Source: Microbispora oryzae
GTDB lineage: Bacteria; Actinomycetota; Actinomycetes; Streptosporangiales; Streptosporangiaceae
Assembly: GCF_017896165.1 (NCBI RefSeq)
Contig: NZ_JAFCNB010000001.1
Span: 372,001-436,000 of the forward strand
Direction of reading: 5' to 3'
DNA: 64,000 bases
The notes under the pieces were generated by a model that did no database searches, had not been told where the DNA came from, and saw only the letters and a list, made by a program, of their open reading frames with translations. Positions 57,695 through 64,000 of the stretch are shown here, in pieces. The first letter of the stretch is position 1, and the number at the start of each line of letters is the position of its first letter. A program made the position numbers and the translations under genes.

Positions 57695-59920
57695 ATGACG
57701 ACGGAGACGGGGCGGCGCTCCGGCGTGGGCGAGAGCGTCCTGCGGCCGGACGGCACGCTGAAGGTGACCGGCGAGTTCGCGTACTCCTCCGACCTGTGGC
57801 TGGAGGGCATGCTCTGGGGCGCCACCCTCCGCAGCCCGCACCCCTCCGCGTGGATCAGGTCGGTCGACGTCGGCCCGGCCCTCGCCGTGCCCGGCGTCTT
57901 CGCCGTGCTGACGCACGAGGACGTGCCGGGCGACAAGTTCTACGGCTACGAGCACAGGGACCAGCCGGTGCTCGCCGTCGACCAGGTCCGCTACCAGGGC
58001 GAACCGGTGGCCCTCGTCGCCGCCGACCATCCGGAGACGGCCCGCCGGGCCGCCGCGGCGATCGTCGTCGAGTACGAGCCGCGCGAGGCGGTCGTCGACC
58101 CGCGGCGCGCCGCGTTCGACCCCTCCTGCCCGCCCGTCCACCCGGAGGGCAACGTGGTGCGGCACCAGCCGATCAGGGTGGGCGGCACGTTCGCCGCCGA
58201 GATCGTGGTGACCGGCGAGTACGAGGTGGGCATGCAGGACCAGGCATTCCTCGGGCCGGAGTCCGGCCTCGCCGTGCCCGCGGAGGACGGCGGGGTGGAT
58301 CTCTACGTCGCCACCCAGGGGCTGCACATCGACCAGGGGCAGGTCGCGCCCTGTCTCGGCCTCCCGCCGGACCGGGTGCGGCTGACGCTCGCGGGCGTGG
58401 GCGGCGCGTTCGGCGGCCGGGAGGACCTGTCCATGCAGGTCCACGTCTCGATGCTGGCCCTGCGCACCGGCAGGCCGGTCAAGATGGTGTACGGCCGGGA
58501 GGAGTCGTTCTTCGGGCACGTCCACCGGCACCCGGCCCGGATGCGGTACGAGCACGGCGCGGACCGCGACGGCCGGCTCGTCTACGTCACGGCCGAGATC
58601 GTGCTCGACGGGGGCGCCTACCGGTCGTCGACGCCCGCCGTCGTCGGCAACGCCGCCTCCCTGGGAGTCGGGCCGTACGAGGTGCCCAACGTCCGGGTCG
58701 ACGCGTACGGCGTCTACACCAACAACCCGCCCTGCGGCGCGATGCGGGGCTTCGGCGCGGTGCAGGCCTGCTACGCGTACGAGTCCCAGATGGACCGGCT
58801 GGCCGAGGCGTGCGGCCTGTCCCCGGTCGAGATCCGGGTGCGCAACGCCGTCTCCCAGGGCTCCCGCATGGTCACCGGGCAGGTGATCGACTCCCCGGCC
58901 CCGCTCGCGGCCATGCTGCGGGAGCTGGAGGCCATGCCGCTGCCCGCGCGGGGCGGCTCCGGCGACCTGCGGACGCTGCCCGGCGGCGTCGCCCAGACCA
59001 CGCACGGCGAGGGCGTGCGCCGCGGCGTGGGCTACGGCGTCGGCATCAAGAACATCTGTTTCTCCGAGGGCTTCGACGACTACTCCACCGCGCGGGTCCG
59101 GGTGGAGCTGATCGGCGGCGAGCCGCACGTCCTGGTGCACACCGCCGCCGCCGAGGTCGGGCAGGGCCTGGTGACCGTCCAGGCGCAGATCGCCAGGACC
59201 GAGCTCGGCATCGAGACGGTGACCGTCGCCCCCGCCGACACCAGGGTCGGCAGCTCCGGGCCGTCGTCGGCGTCCCGTCAGTCGTACGTGACGGGCGGCG
59301 CCGTCAAGACGGCCTGCGAGGCGGTGCGGGCACGGCTCGACGCGATGCGGGCCGCGGATCCCGGTCTGACGCTGCCGGAACTGCTCGCCCGGTCGGGGCC
59401 CGTGGAGGAGACCCGGGAGTTCCACCACCGGCCGACCTCCCCGCTCGACCCGGTGACCGGGCAGGGCGACTCGCACACCCAGCTCGCGCTGTGCGTCCAC
59501 CGGGCCGTCGTCGACGTCGACGTGGAGCTCGGCCTGGTCAAGGTGGTGGAGCTCGCCGCCGTCCAGGACGTGGGCCGTGTCCTCAACCCGCTGGCGTTGG
59601 AGGGACAGATCCACGGCGGCACCGCTCAGGGCCTCGGGCTCGCCCTGATGGAGGAGATCCAGGTGCGCGACGGGCGGGTGCTGAACCCGTCGTTCACCGA
59701 CTACCTCATCCCCACGATCCTGGACATGCCGCCCATGCGGCTCTCGATCCTGGAGAACGCCGACCCACACGCGCCGTACGGGCTGCGGGGGGCGGGCGAA
59801 CCGCCGACGCTGTCGTCCACCCCCGCCATCACGGCGGCCGTACGGGCCGCCACCGGGCGGGAGCTGACGCGCGTGCCGGTGCGCCCCGAGGACATCGCCC
59901 TCTCGCCCGCCGGCGCGTGA
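57695..59920 (+). CDS. Xanthine-dehydrogenase-family molybdopterin-binding subunit (orphan)
   Basis: A 741-residue large subunit. The N-terminal AldOxase/xan_dh_C domain (LRPDGTLKVTGEFAYSSDLWLEGMLWGATLRSPHPSAWI) is followed by the molybdopterin domains: GVGGAFGGRED, CGAMRGFGAVQACYAYESQMDRLAE, AEVGQGLVTVQAQIA and the catalytic-Glu motif GAGEPPTLSSTPAI. It should hydroxylate a purine or related heterocycle, but the FAD and [2Fe-2S] subunits that normally sit beside it are absent here. ATG at 57695 has GGAG 6 nt upstream. It is divergent from PucR. The genuine substrate is unknown. Confidence 0.92.
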   Translation: MTTETGRRSGVGESVLRPDGTLKVTGEFAYSSDLWLEGMLWGATLRSPHPSAWIRSVDVGPALAVPGVFAVLTHEDVPGDKFYGYEHRDQPVLAVDQVRYQGEPVALVAADHPETARRAAAAIVVEYEPREAVVDPRRAAFDPSCPPVHPEGNVVRHQPIRVGGTFAAEIVVTGEYEVGMQDQAFLGPESGLAVPAEDGGVDLYVATQGLHIDQGQVAPCLGLPPDRVRLTLAGVGGAFGGREDLSMQVHVSMLALRTGRPVKMVYGREESFFGHVHRHPARMRYEHGADRDGRLVYVTAEIVLDGGAYRSSTPAVVGNAASLGVGPYEVPNVRVDAYGVYTNNPPCGAMRGFGAVQACYAYESQMDRLAEACGLSPVEIRVRNAVSQGSRMVTGQVIDSPAPLAAMLRELEAMPLPARGGSGDLRTLPGGVAQTTHGEGVRRGVGYGVGIKNICFSEGFDDYSTARVRVELIGGEPHVLVHTAAAEVGQGLVTVQAQIARTELGIETVTVAPADTRVGSSGPSSASRQSYVTGGAVKTACEAVRARLDAMRAADPGLTLPELLARSGPVEETREFHHRPTSPLDPVTGQGDSHTQLALCVHRAVVDVDVELGLVKVVELAAVQDVGRVLNPLALEGQIHGGTAQGLGLALMEEIQVRDGRVLNPSFTDYLIPTILDMPPMRLSILENADPHAPYGLRGAGEPPTLSSTPAITAAVRAATGRELTRVPVRPEDIALSPAGA

Positions 59921-59938
59921 GGGGGCCGGGCGGCCCGC

Positions 59939-60565
59939 TCAGTCGGCGATGAAACCGACCGACCGGACCTCGTACCCGGCGCTCTTCGATCCGCGGACGT
60001 GCAGCACGGTCGCGCCGCCCTCATAGGAGTAGGCGCACGCGTAGCCGTGCGGCTCGGGGTTGCAGCCCTGGAAGAAGTACGTGACGCCGTGCGGGTCGAA
60101 TCTCCCCCGGAACAGCGTGGCCACGGCACCGCTCCGGCCCACCTCCAGGGCCCGGTAGCGGTCGTGCCGCTTCCAGGAGTCGAGGAAGTACGCGGCGACC
60201 GCGGACGGCCGGGTGATGTGCCGCGACTCGTAGACCTTGACGACCTTCCGACCCGACACGATCATCAGGACGCCGTTCAGCCCGCCGGGCACCCGCACGC
60301 TCGTGTGCGTGAAGCGGCAGACGGATCCGGAGCACCCGGCGAAGGCGTCGGGCGCGCGGTAGGGGTAGGCGAACAGGGTGGCGACGGCCGCGGGCGCGGC
60401 CACCTGGGCGGCGGCCGCCCGATCGTGGCGCAGCCAGGCGCCCATCAGCTTCTTGGCCACCGTGGAGGGCCGGGGCGCCGCGGTCGCCGAGGCGGGGGCG
60501 GCGGAGAGCAGGAGCGCGGCGGCCGCGGCCGTGGCGGCGGCGCCGGCGAACCATCGTCTGGACAC
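59939..60565 (-). CDS. Secreted protein with duplicated domain
   Basis: A 208-residue exported protein: signal peptide (SRRWFAGAAATAAAAALLLSA, ending ASA↓TAA), then two copies of an about 80-residue unit. Unit 1 contains KKLMGAWLRHDRAAAAQVA, AVATLFAYPY, GCSGSVCRFTHT and VLMIVSGRKVVKV. Unit 2 contains YFLDSWKRHDRYRALEVG, AVATLFRGRF, GCNPEPHGYACAYSYEG and VLHVRGSKSAGYEV. Each unit has a Cys pair likely to form a disulfide. No family is recognised. GTG at 60565 is the likely start, with weak ribosome-binding support. It is convergent with the molybdopterin subunit. Confidence 0.75.
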   Translation of the reverse strand: MSRRWFAGAAATAAAAALLLSAAPASATAAPRPSTVAKKLMGAWLRHDRAAAAQVAAPAAVATLFAYPYRAPDAFAGCSGSVCRFTHTSVRVPGGLNGVLMIVSGRKVVKVYESRHITRPSAVAAYFLDSWKRHDRYRALEVGRSGAVATLFRGRFDPHGVTYFFQGCNPEPHGYACAYSYEGGATVLHVRGSKSAGYEVRSVGFIAD

Positions 60566-60687
60566 GTCCCGGACGGTATCCGCGGCCCCTTGCACCGCGG
60601 TTGCCCCCCGGTTGCAGCCGATCCGGTCAGGCGTCCGGATCACAGACCGTCCGGATCACAGGCTGCCCGGCTCACACCTCGTCTGGC

Positions 60688-62043
60688 TCACACGTCGTCG
60701 GGATCGCAGGCCACGCCGTCGTTGTCGACGTCGCGGTACCAGCCGTACTCGACGTGTACGCCCTTGGTGTACGGCCCGAGCCCGGCCGCTATGGCCTCCT
60801 TGCAGGTGGAGTACCGCTGGGTCGCGCCGTTCTGGTGCCCCGTCGTCTGCACCGCCAGGCCGCCCGTCCCCGTGTTGGAGAGAGACGTGCCCGGTGACGT
60901 ACCGCCCGACGTGCCCCCGGACGTGCCCTGCCGGCTCTGCTGACCTTGCTGGTTCAGCGGGCTCTGCTGACCCTGCTGGTTCAGCGGGTTCTGCTGCCCC
61001 TGCGGGTTCTGCTGACCTTGCTGGTTCAGCGGGTTCTGCTGACCCTGCTGGTTGAGCGGGTTCTGCTGACCGGAGGCGCCACCGGGGCTCGCGCCCGGCT
61101 GGGCGGCGGGCGGCGCGGAGCCGGTCAGCAACGCCAGCAGGCTCTCCGCCTGTTCCTTGGCGAAGCCCGCCACGCTCAGCGTGTCCTGCGTGATCTCCTG
61201 GGCCACCCGCGGAGCGGCGACGACCTTGTTGTCCACCACGATCGCCAGTTGCTGGTTGACGGTGTCGTGGGTGAGCTCGGCGACCTGGTCGCGGTCGGCC
61301 GGCGACAGCACGACGCGGACCGAGTAGGTGCCGTCCCGCTCGGGCGTGAGCTGCACCTTCTGCACGGTCGTCACGCTGACGCCGGGGTCGAGCTGATAGC
61401 AGGTGACGCCCTTGTCGTCGGGGACGGCGTCGTCGGCCGGGCACGGCGCCGGACGCACCCCGGTGACCGGGGCCAGGTGCATGGGCGTGCGCAGGCGGAC
61501 CGACGTCGCCTTGGTCAGCGGCGGCGCGTCCGGGTTCTGGGTCATGAGGATCGCCACCGCGCCGAGCACGCCCGACATCACCACGATCAGGATCAGCGCC
61601 ACGACCAGGGCGATGGTGATCCCCCTGCCCGCGTGGACCGGCGCGGCGGCCGCGTCGCCGGAGCCGTCCGCCTTCTCCGCGTCCTTCTCAGGGTCCTTCT
61701 CGGGGTCCTTCTGCTCGAGACTCGCCGCGGGGCCGGGATCGTCGTGCTTCCTCCGCCTGCCCCTCCTGCCCCGTCTGCCCCGGCTCTCGTTGTCCGGTGC
61801 GGCCGGGGAGGGCTCGGCCGGCGCCGTCCCGGAGGAGGGGTCCATCGGGCCGGCGGCGTCCGCGGGCTCGGCGGGCGGCAAGACCTCGGTGGCGAACCCC
61901 GCGTCAGCGAACCCCGCGTCGGCGAGACCGGCGTCGGCCGCTCCGGGAGTCCCGGCCTCGGCCGTGCCCGGCTCCGGCCACCGTCCAGCCGGCTCGTTAC
62001 CCGGAACGGGTGCGCTGTGCATCCCCACCTCGATCCCTGCCAT
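60688..62043 (-). CDS. One-pass membrane protein with SecD-like segment, Gln/Asn repeats and Excalibur domain
   Basis: A 451-residue protein. In order: an acidic/Ala-rich cytoplasmic region with RRGRRGRRRK and a KDPEKDPEKD repeat (residues 1-140); a membrane helix (ITIALVVALILIVVMSGVLGAVAIL, about 145-170); an extracytoplasmic domain whose DPGVSVTTVQKVQLTPERDGTYSVRVVLSPADRDQVAELTHDTVNQQLAIVVDNKVVAAPRVAQEI resembles the SecD P1 head; a QQNPLNQQG repeat tract; and a C-terminal Excalibur calcium-binding domain (STCKEAIAAGLGPYTKG, DVDNDGVACD). The combination is unusual. A calcium-dependent surface or envelope role is likely. SecF/SecD neighbours are absent. Confidence 0.85.
   Translation of the reverse strand: MAGIEVGMHSAPVPGNEPAGRWPEPGTAEAGTPGAADAGLADAGFADAGFATEVLPPAEPADAAGPMDPSSGTAPAEPSPAAPDNESRGRRGRRGRRRKHDDPGPAASLEQKDPEKDPEKDAEKADGSGDAAAAPVHAGRGITIALVVALILIVVMSGVLGAVAILMTQNPDAPPLTKATSVRLRTPMHLAPVTGVRPAPCPADDAVPDDKGVTCYQLDPGVSVTTVQKVQLTPERDGTYSVRVVLSPADRDQVAELTHDTVNQQLAIVVDNKVVAAPRVAQEITQDTLSVAGFAKEQAESLLALLTGSAPPAAQPGASPGGASGQQNPLNQQGQQNPLNQQGQQNPQGQQNPLNQQGQQSPLNQQGQQSRQGTSGGTSGGTSPGTSLSNTGTGGLAVQTTGHQNGATQRYSTCKEAIAAGLGPYTKGVHVEYGWYRDVDNDGVACDPDDV
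60931..61072 (-). repeat. 27-bp-unit tandem repeat encoding (QQNPLNQQG)n
   Basis: About five full or partial copies of a 27-bp unit containing CTGCTGGTTCAGCGG. They encode Gln/Asn/Pro-rich nonapeptides between the SecD-like segment and the Excalibur domain. One copy is shortened (NPQGQQ). The repeat is in frame and likely to vary in copy number between strains. Confidence 0.9.
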
Positions 62044-62120
62044 CGCCCGAGAGCCTACCGACCTCCGCCATGCGCCGGTAATCGCCGGGCCAAGGAACGG
62101 TCAGTCAGCCACTTTATTCA

Positions 62121-62148
62121 CCATTTGTTACGAATGGCTGGCAAATGG
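62121..62148. promoter_or_regulatory. Inverted repeat upstream of ald
   Basis: CCATTTG (62121-62127) and CAAATGG (62142-62148) are perfect 7-nt arms 14 nt apart, in an AT-richer stretch 52 nt before the ald start. A site for an Lrp/AldR-like regulator is plausible; no such gene is in the window. Confidence 0.5.
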
Positions 62149-62199
62149 TTGCACCCTCCCGGATGGCCTCCGCCGTAGGAGCGCGCACACAGTGAAGGC

Positions 62200-63318
62200 A
62201 TGAAAGTCGGAGTCCCCCGGGAGATCAAGACCCACGAGTACCGCGTCGCCCTCACCCCCGCCGGAGCCCACGAGCTCGTCCGGCACGGGCACGAGGTCGT
62301 GGTCGAGACCGGCGCGGGCACCGGCTCGTCCATCGCCGACGCCGACTTCGCCACCGCCGGCGCGCGGATCGCCGGATCGGCGGACGAGGTGTGGGCCGAG
62401 TGCGAGCTCATCCTGAAGGTGAAGGAGCCGGTGCCCGAGGAGTATCACCGGATGCGCGGGAGCCAGGTGCTCTTCACCTACCTGCACCTGGCGGCGTCGC
62501 GGGCGTGCACGCGCGCCCTGCTCGACGCGGGCGTGACCGGCATCGCCTACGAGACCGTGCAGACCGCGGACCGGTCGCTGCCGCTGCTCGCGCCCATGTC
62601 GGAGGTGGCCGGCCGGCTCGCCGCGCAGGTCGGGGCCTATCACCTGATGCGCCAGGGCGGCGGCCGCGGGACCCTTATGGGCGGGGTGCCCGGTGTCTAC
62701 CCGGCGAAGGTGGCCGTCATCGGGGCGGGAGTGTCGGGCATGAACGCGGCGGCCGTCGCCATCGGCATGCAGGCCGACGTGCTGCTGCTCGACCGGGACG
62801 TCGGCAGGCTCCGCCAGGCGGACGCGATCTACCAGGGACGCTGCACGACGGTCGCCTCGAACGCGTACGAGATCGAACGGGCGGTCGTCGACGCCGACCT
62901 CGTCATCGGGGCGGTGCTGGTGCCGGGCGCGAAGGCCCCGACGCTGGTGAGCGACGAGCTCGTCTCCCGGATGAAGACGGGCTCGGTGCTCGTGGACGTC
63001 TCGATCGACCAGGGCGGCTGCTTCGAGGACTCACGGCCCACGACGCACGCCGATCCCGTGTACCGGGTGCACGGCTCGGTCTTCTACTGCGTGGCCAACA
63101 TGCCGGGAGCGGTCCCCCACACGTCGACCTACGCGCTCACCAACGTCACACTGCCGTACGCCCTGGCGATCGCCGACCTCGGCTGGCGCCGGGCCCTGAC
63201 GGAGGACCCGGCGCTGGCCCGCGGGCTCAGCACGTACGACGGGCGGCTGACCAGCGGGCCGGTGGCCGAGGCCCACGGGCTCGATGCCGTGCCCGTGGCA
63301 CTCGTCCTGGCCTCCTGA
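62200..63318 (+). CDS. ald: L-alanine dehydrogenase
   Basis: A 372-residue NAD-dependent enzyme interconverting L-alanine and pyruvate plus ammonia. Signatures: MKVGVPREIKTHEYRVALTPAGAHELV at the start, GSQVLFTYLHLAASRACT with the substrate-binding region, the nucleotide-binding GAGVSGMNAAAVAIGMQADVLLLDRD and VDVSIDQGGCFEDSRPTTHADPVY near the catalytic site, with VANMPGAVPHTSTYALTN. It is complete. ATG at 62200 has GAAGG just upstream. It links carbon and nitrogen metabolism with the glnA/glnE/glnA2 set. An inverted repeat precedes it. Confidence 0.96.
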   Translation: MKVGVPREIKTHEYRVALTPAGAHELVRHGHEVVVETGAGTGSSIADADFATAGARIAGSADEVWAECELILKVKEPVPEEYHRMRGSQVLFTYLHLAASRACTRALLDAGVTGIAYETVQTADRSLPLLAPMSEVAGRLAAQVGAYHLMRQGGGRGTLMGGVPGVYPAKVAVIGAGVSGMNAAAVAIGMQADVLLLDRDVGRLRQADAIYQGRCTTVASNAYEIERAVVDADLVIGAVLVPGAKAPTLVSDELVSRMKTGSVLVDVSIDQGGCFEDSRPTTHADPVYRVHGSVFYCVANMPGAVPHTSTYALTNVTLPYALAIADLGWRRALTEDPALARGLSTYDGRLTSGPVAEAHGLDAVPVALVLAS

Positions 63319-63347
63319 CCCGGCCGGGAGGGGAGACCTGTGAGGGC

Positions 63348-64000
63348 TCAGGAGCCGGACGAGGCCCCCGGCATGGCCGGCGCCGTGCTGTCCGCCTTCG
63401 GGAGCGGCTGGTCGCCGGTGAGGCTGACGCCCCCGGTGCACGCCGCGCCCGGCTCGGGGGTGTAGGTCGGGTTCTGCTTGTAGTTCTGGATGTACTTGGG
63501 CAGGCGCGGGTCGTCGGCGCCGGTGAGCACGAGCTGGTGGTTCCAGGAGCTCACCACGACCTTGCCAGGCAGGCCGGGGTAGGGGCTCAGCAGCATGTAC
63601 GGCGCGGAGGCGAGCGTCTTCAGCTTGTCCACCTCGGCCTTGGGCAGGTCGGGACGGTAGGTGATCCACACGGCGCCGTGCTCCAGGGAGTGCACGCCGT
63701 TCTCGTTGTGGATGGGCTTGTCGTAGACGCCGCAGTTCTCCCAGGCGTAGTTGTGCTGGCCGCCCACCGGCGGGGTCTCCTTGTAGGCCACCGTGCCCCA
63801 GGTGTGGTCGGAGCCCTTGTAGCTGAAGGTCTTGACTCCGTCGAGCGTCTTCTCGGCCCGGTCCTTCACCACGTAGAACCCGACCAGTGCCACCAGGACG
63901 ACGATGACGAGGCCGCCGATACCCCACATCAGAAGCGCGGCGCGGCGTTCCTTGCGCTTCTGCTCGGCCCGCATGCGGGCGAGATGCTCGCGCCTCGCCT
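63348..64000 (-). CDS. DUF3105 membrane-anchored protein, 5' end beyond window
   Basis: At least 208 residues are visible. A basic N-terminal stretch (AEQKRKERRAALLM) leads into a membrane helix (WGIGGLVIVVLVALVGFYVV). The DUF3105 domain follows: HTWGTVAYKETPPVGGQHNYAWENCGVY, VHSLEHGAVWITYRPDL and APYMLLSPYPGLPGKVVVSSWNHQL. The frame remains open upstream of the ATG at 63974 with basic, family-like residues (ARREHLAR), so the true start probably lies past base 64000. Conserved His and Cys residues suggest metal binding, but the family has no established function. It is convergent with ald. Confidence 0.88.
   Translation of the reverse strand, partial: ARREHLARMRAEQKRKERRAALLMWGIGGLVIVVLVALVGFYVVKDRAEKTLDGVKTFSYKGSDHTWGTVAYKETPPVGGQHNYAWENCGVYDKPIHNENGVHSLEHGAVWITYRPDLPKAEVDKLKTLASAPYMLLSPYPGLPGKVVVSSWNHQLVLTGADDPRLPKYIQNYKQNPTYTPEPGAACTGGVSLTGDQPLPKADSTAPAMPGASSGS

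Noticed and set aside
60931..61072. Possible CRISPR-like array
   Set aside because: The repeats are directly contiguous without spacers, multiples of 3 and in frame in a coding gene; they are a protein repeat.
1..64000. tRNA, rRNA, riboswitch or mobile element
   Set aside because: No tRNA-like T-loop and acceptor pairing, no rRNA-like sequence, no transposase or integrase frame, and no terminal inverted repeats or target duplications were seen.

Overview
The window is chromosomal DNA of a high-GC filamentous-type actinobacterium. The evidence is very GC-rich third codon positions throughout, frequent GTG and TTG starts, several leaderless starts, a GlnA/GlnE/GlnA2 nitrogen-assimilation set, an F420-linked reductase and many LacI, TetR, PucR and WYL regulators. 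The gene content suggests a Streptosporangiales-like soil organism, but that placement is an inference. No rRNA, tRNA, CRISPR array, prophage or insertion sequence was seen.

Layout. 1-2.2 kb: end of an unknown gene, then glnA (adenylylatable GSI-beta) behind a four-part GlnR-type box. 2.3-5.7 kb: an aldo/keto reductase facing a TetR regulator across two palindromic operators, then small accessory genes and a hydrolase. 5.8-18.2 kb: a plant-polysaccharide and pentose locus. On the minus strand it reads GH3 glycosidase, LacI regulator, duplicated secreted esterase, sugar-binding lipoprotein, two ABC permeases and a pentonate-type dehydratase. A 2-keto-3-deoxy-sugar-acid dehydratase (FAH family) is divergent. 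Similar LacI-type operators lie before lacI and in the GH3/FAH gap. The set predicts uptake of oligosaccharides followed by non-phosphorylative (Weimberg-like) oxidation of a pentose; the first and last enzymes of that route are not in the window.

18.2-24.4 kb: small stress or accessory genes (DoxX, two VOC proteins, MarR, SRPBCC, WYL regulator, hydrolase) and a frameshifted quinone-oxidoreductase pseudogene. 24.4-37.3 kb: nitrogen-linked core with glnE, a coupled membrane protein, a class I amidotransferase, glnA2 (preceded by half a GlnR box) and glutamine-dependent nadE, interspersed with a hydrolase, a hotdog-like protein, an ArsR-type regulator and an MFS pump. 37.3-41 kb: a TetR/DHA2 efflux pair and another MFS protein. 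41-54.3 kb: panB, a transsulfuration-type PLP enzyme, a two-component system, an F420:NADP reductase, a secreted lipase, a LysR regulator, map, and a copC/copD-ctaG copper or oxidase-assembly pair.

54.4-55.9 kb is the most unusual spot. An XRE-HTH/TPR regulator faces an unlisted 41-codon gene for a secreted peptide ending in Cys-Cys, an arrangement like the RRNPP regulator-pheromone pairs of Firmicutes. 56-64 kb: a PucR regulator facing an orphan xanthine-dehydrogenase molybdopterin subunit, a secreted protein with an internal duplication, a one-pass membrane protein joining a SecD-like segment to a Gln/Asn-rich repeat and an Excalibur domain, ald (alanine dehydrogenase), and the C-terminal part of a DUF3105 membrane protein cut by the window edge.
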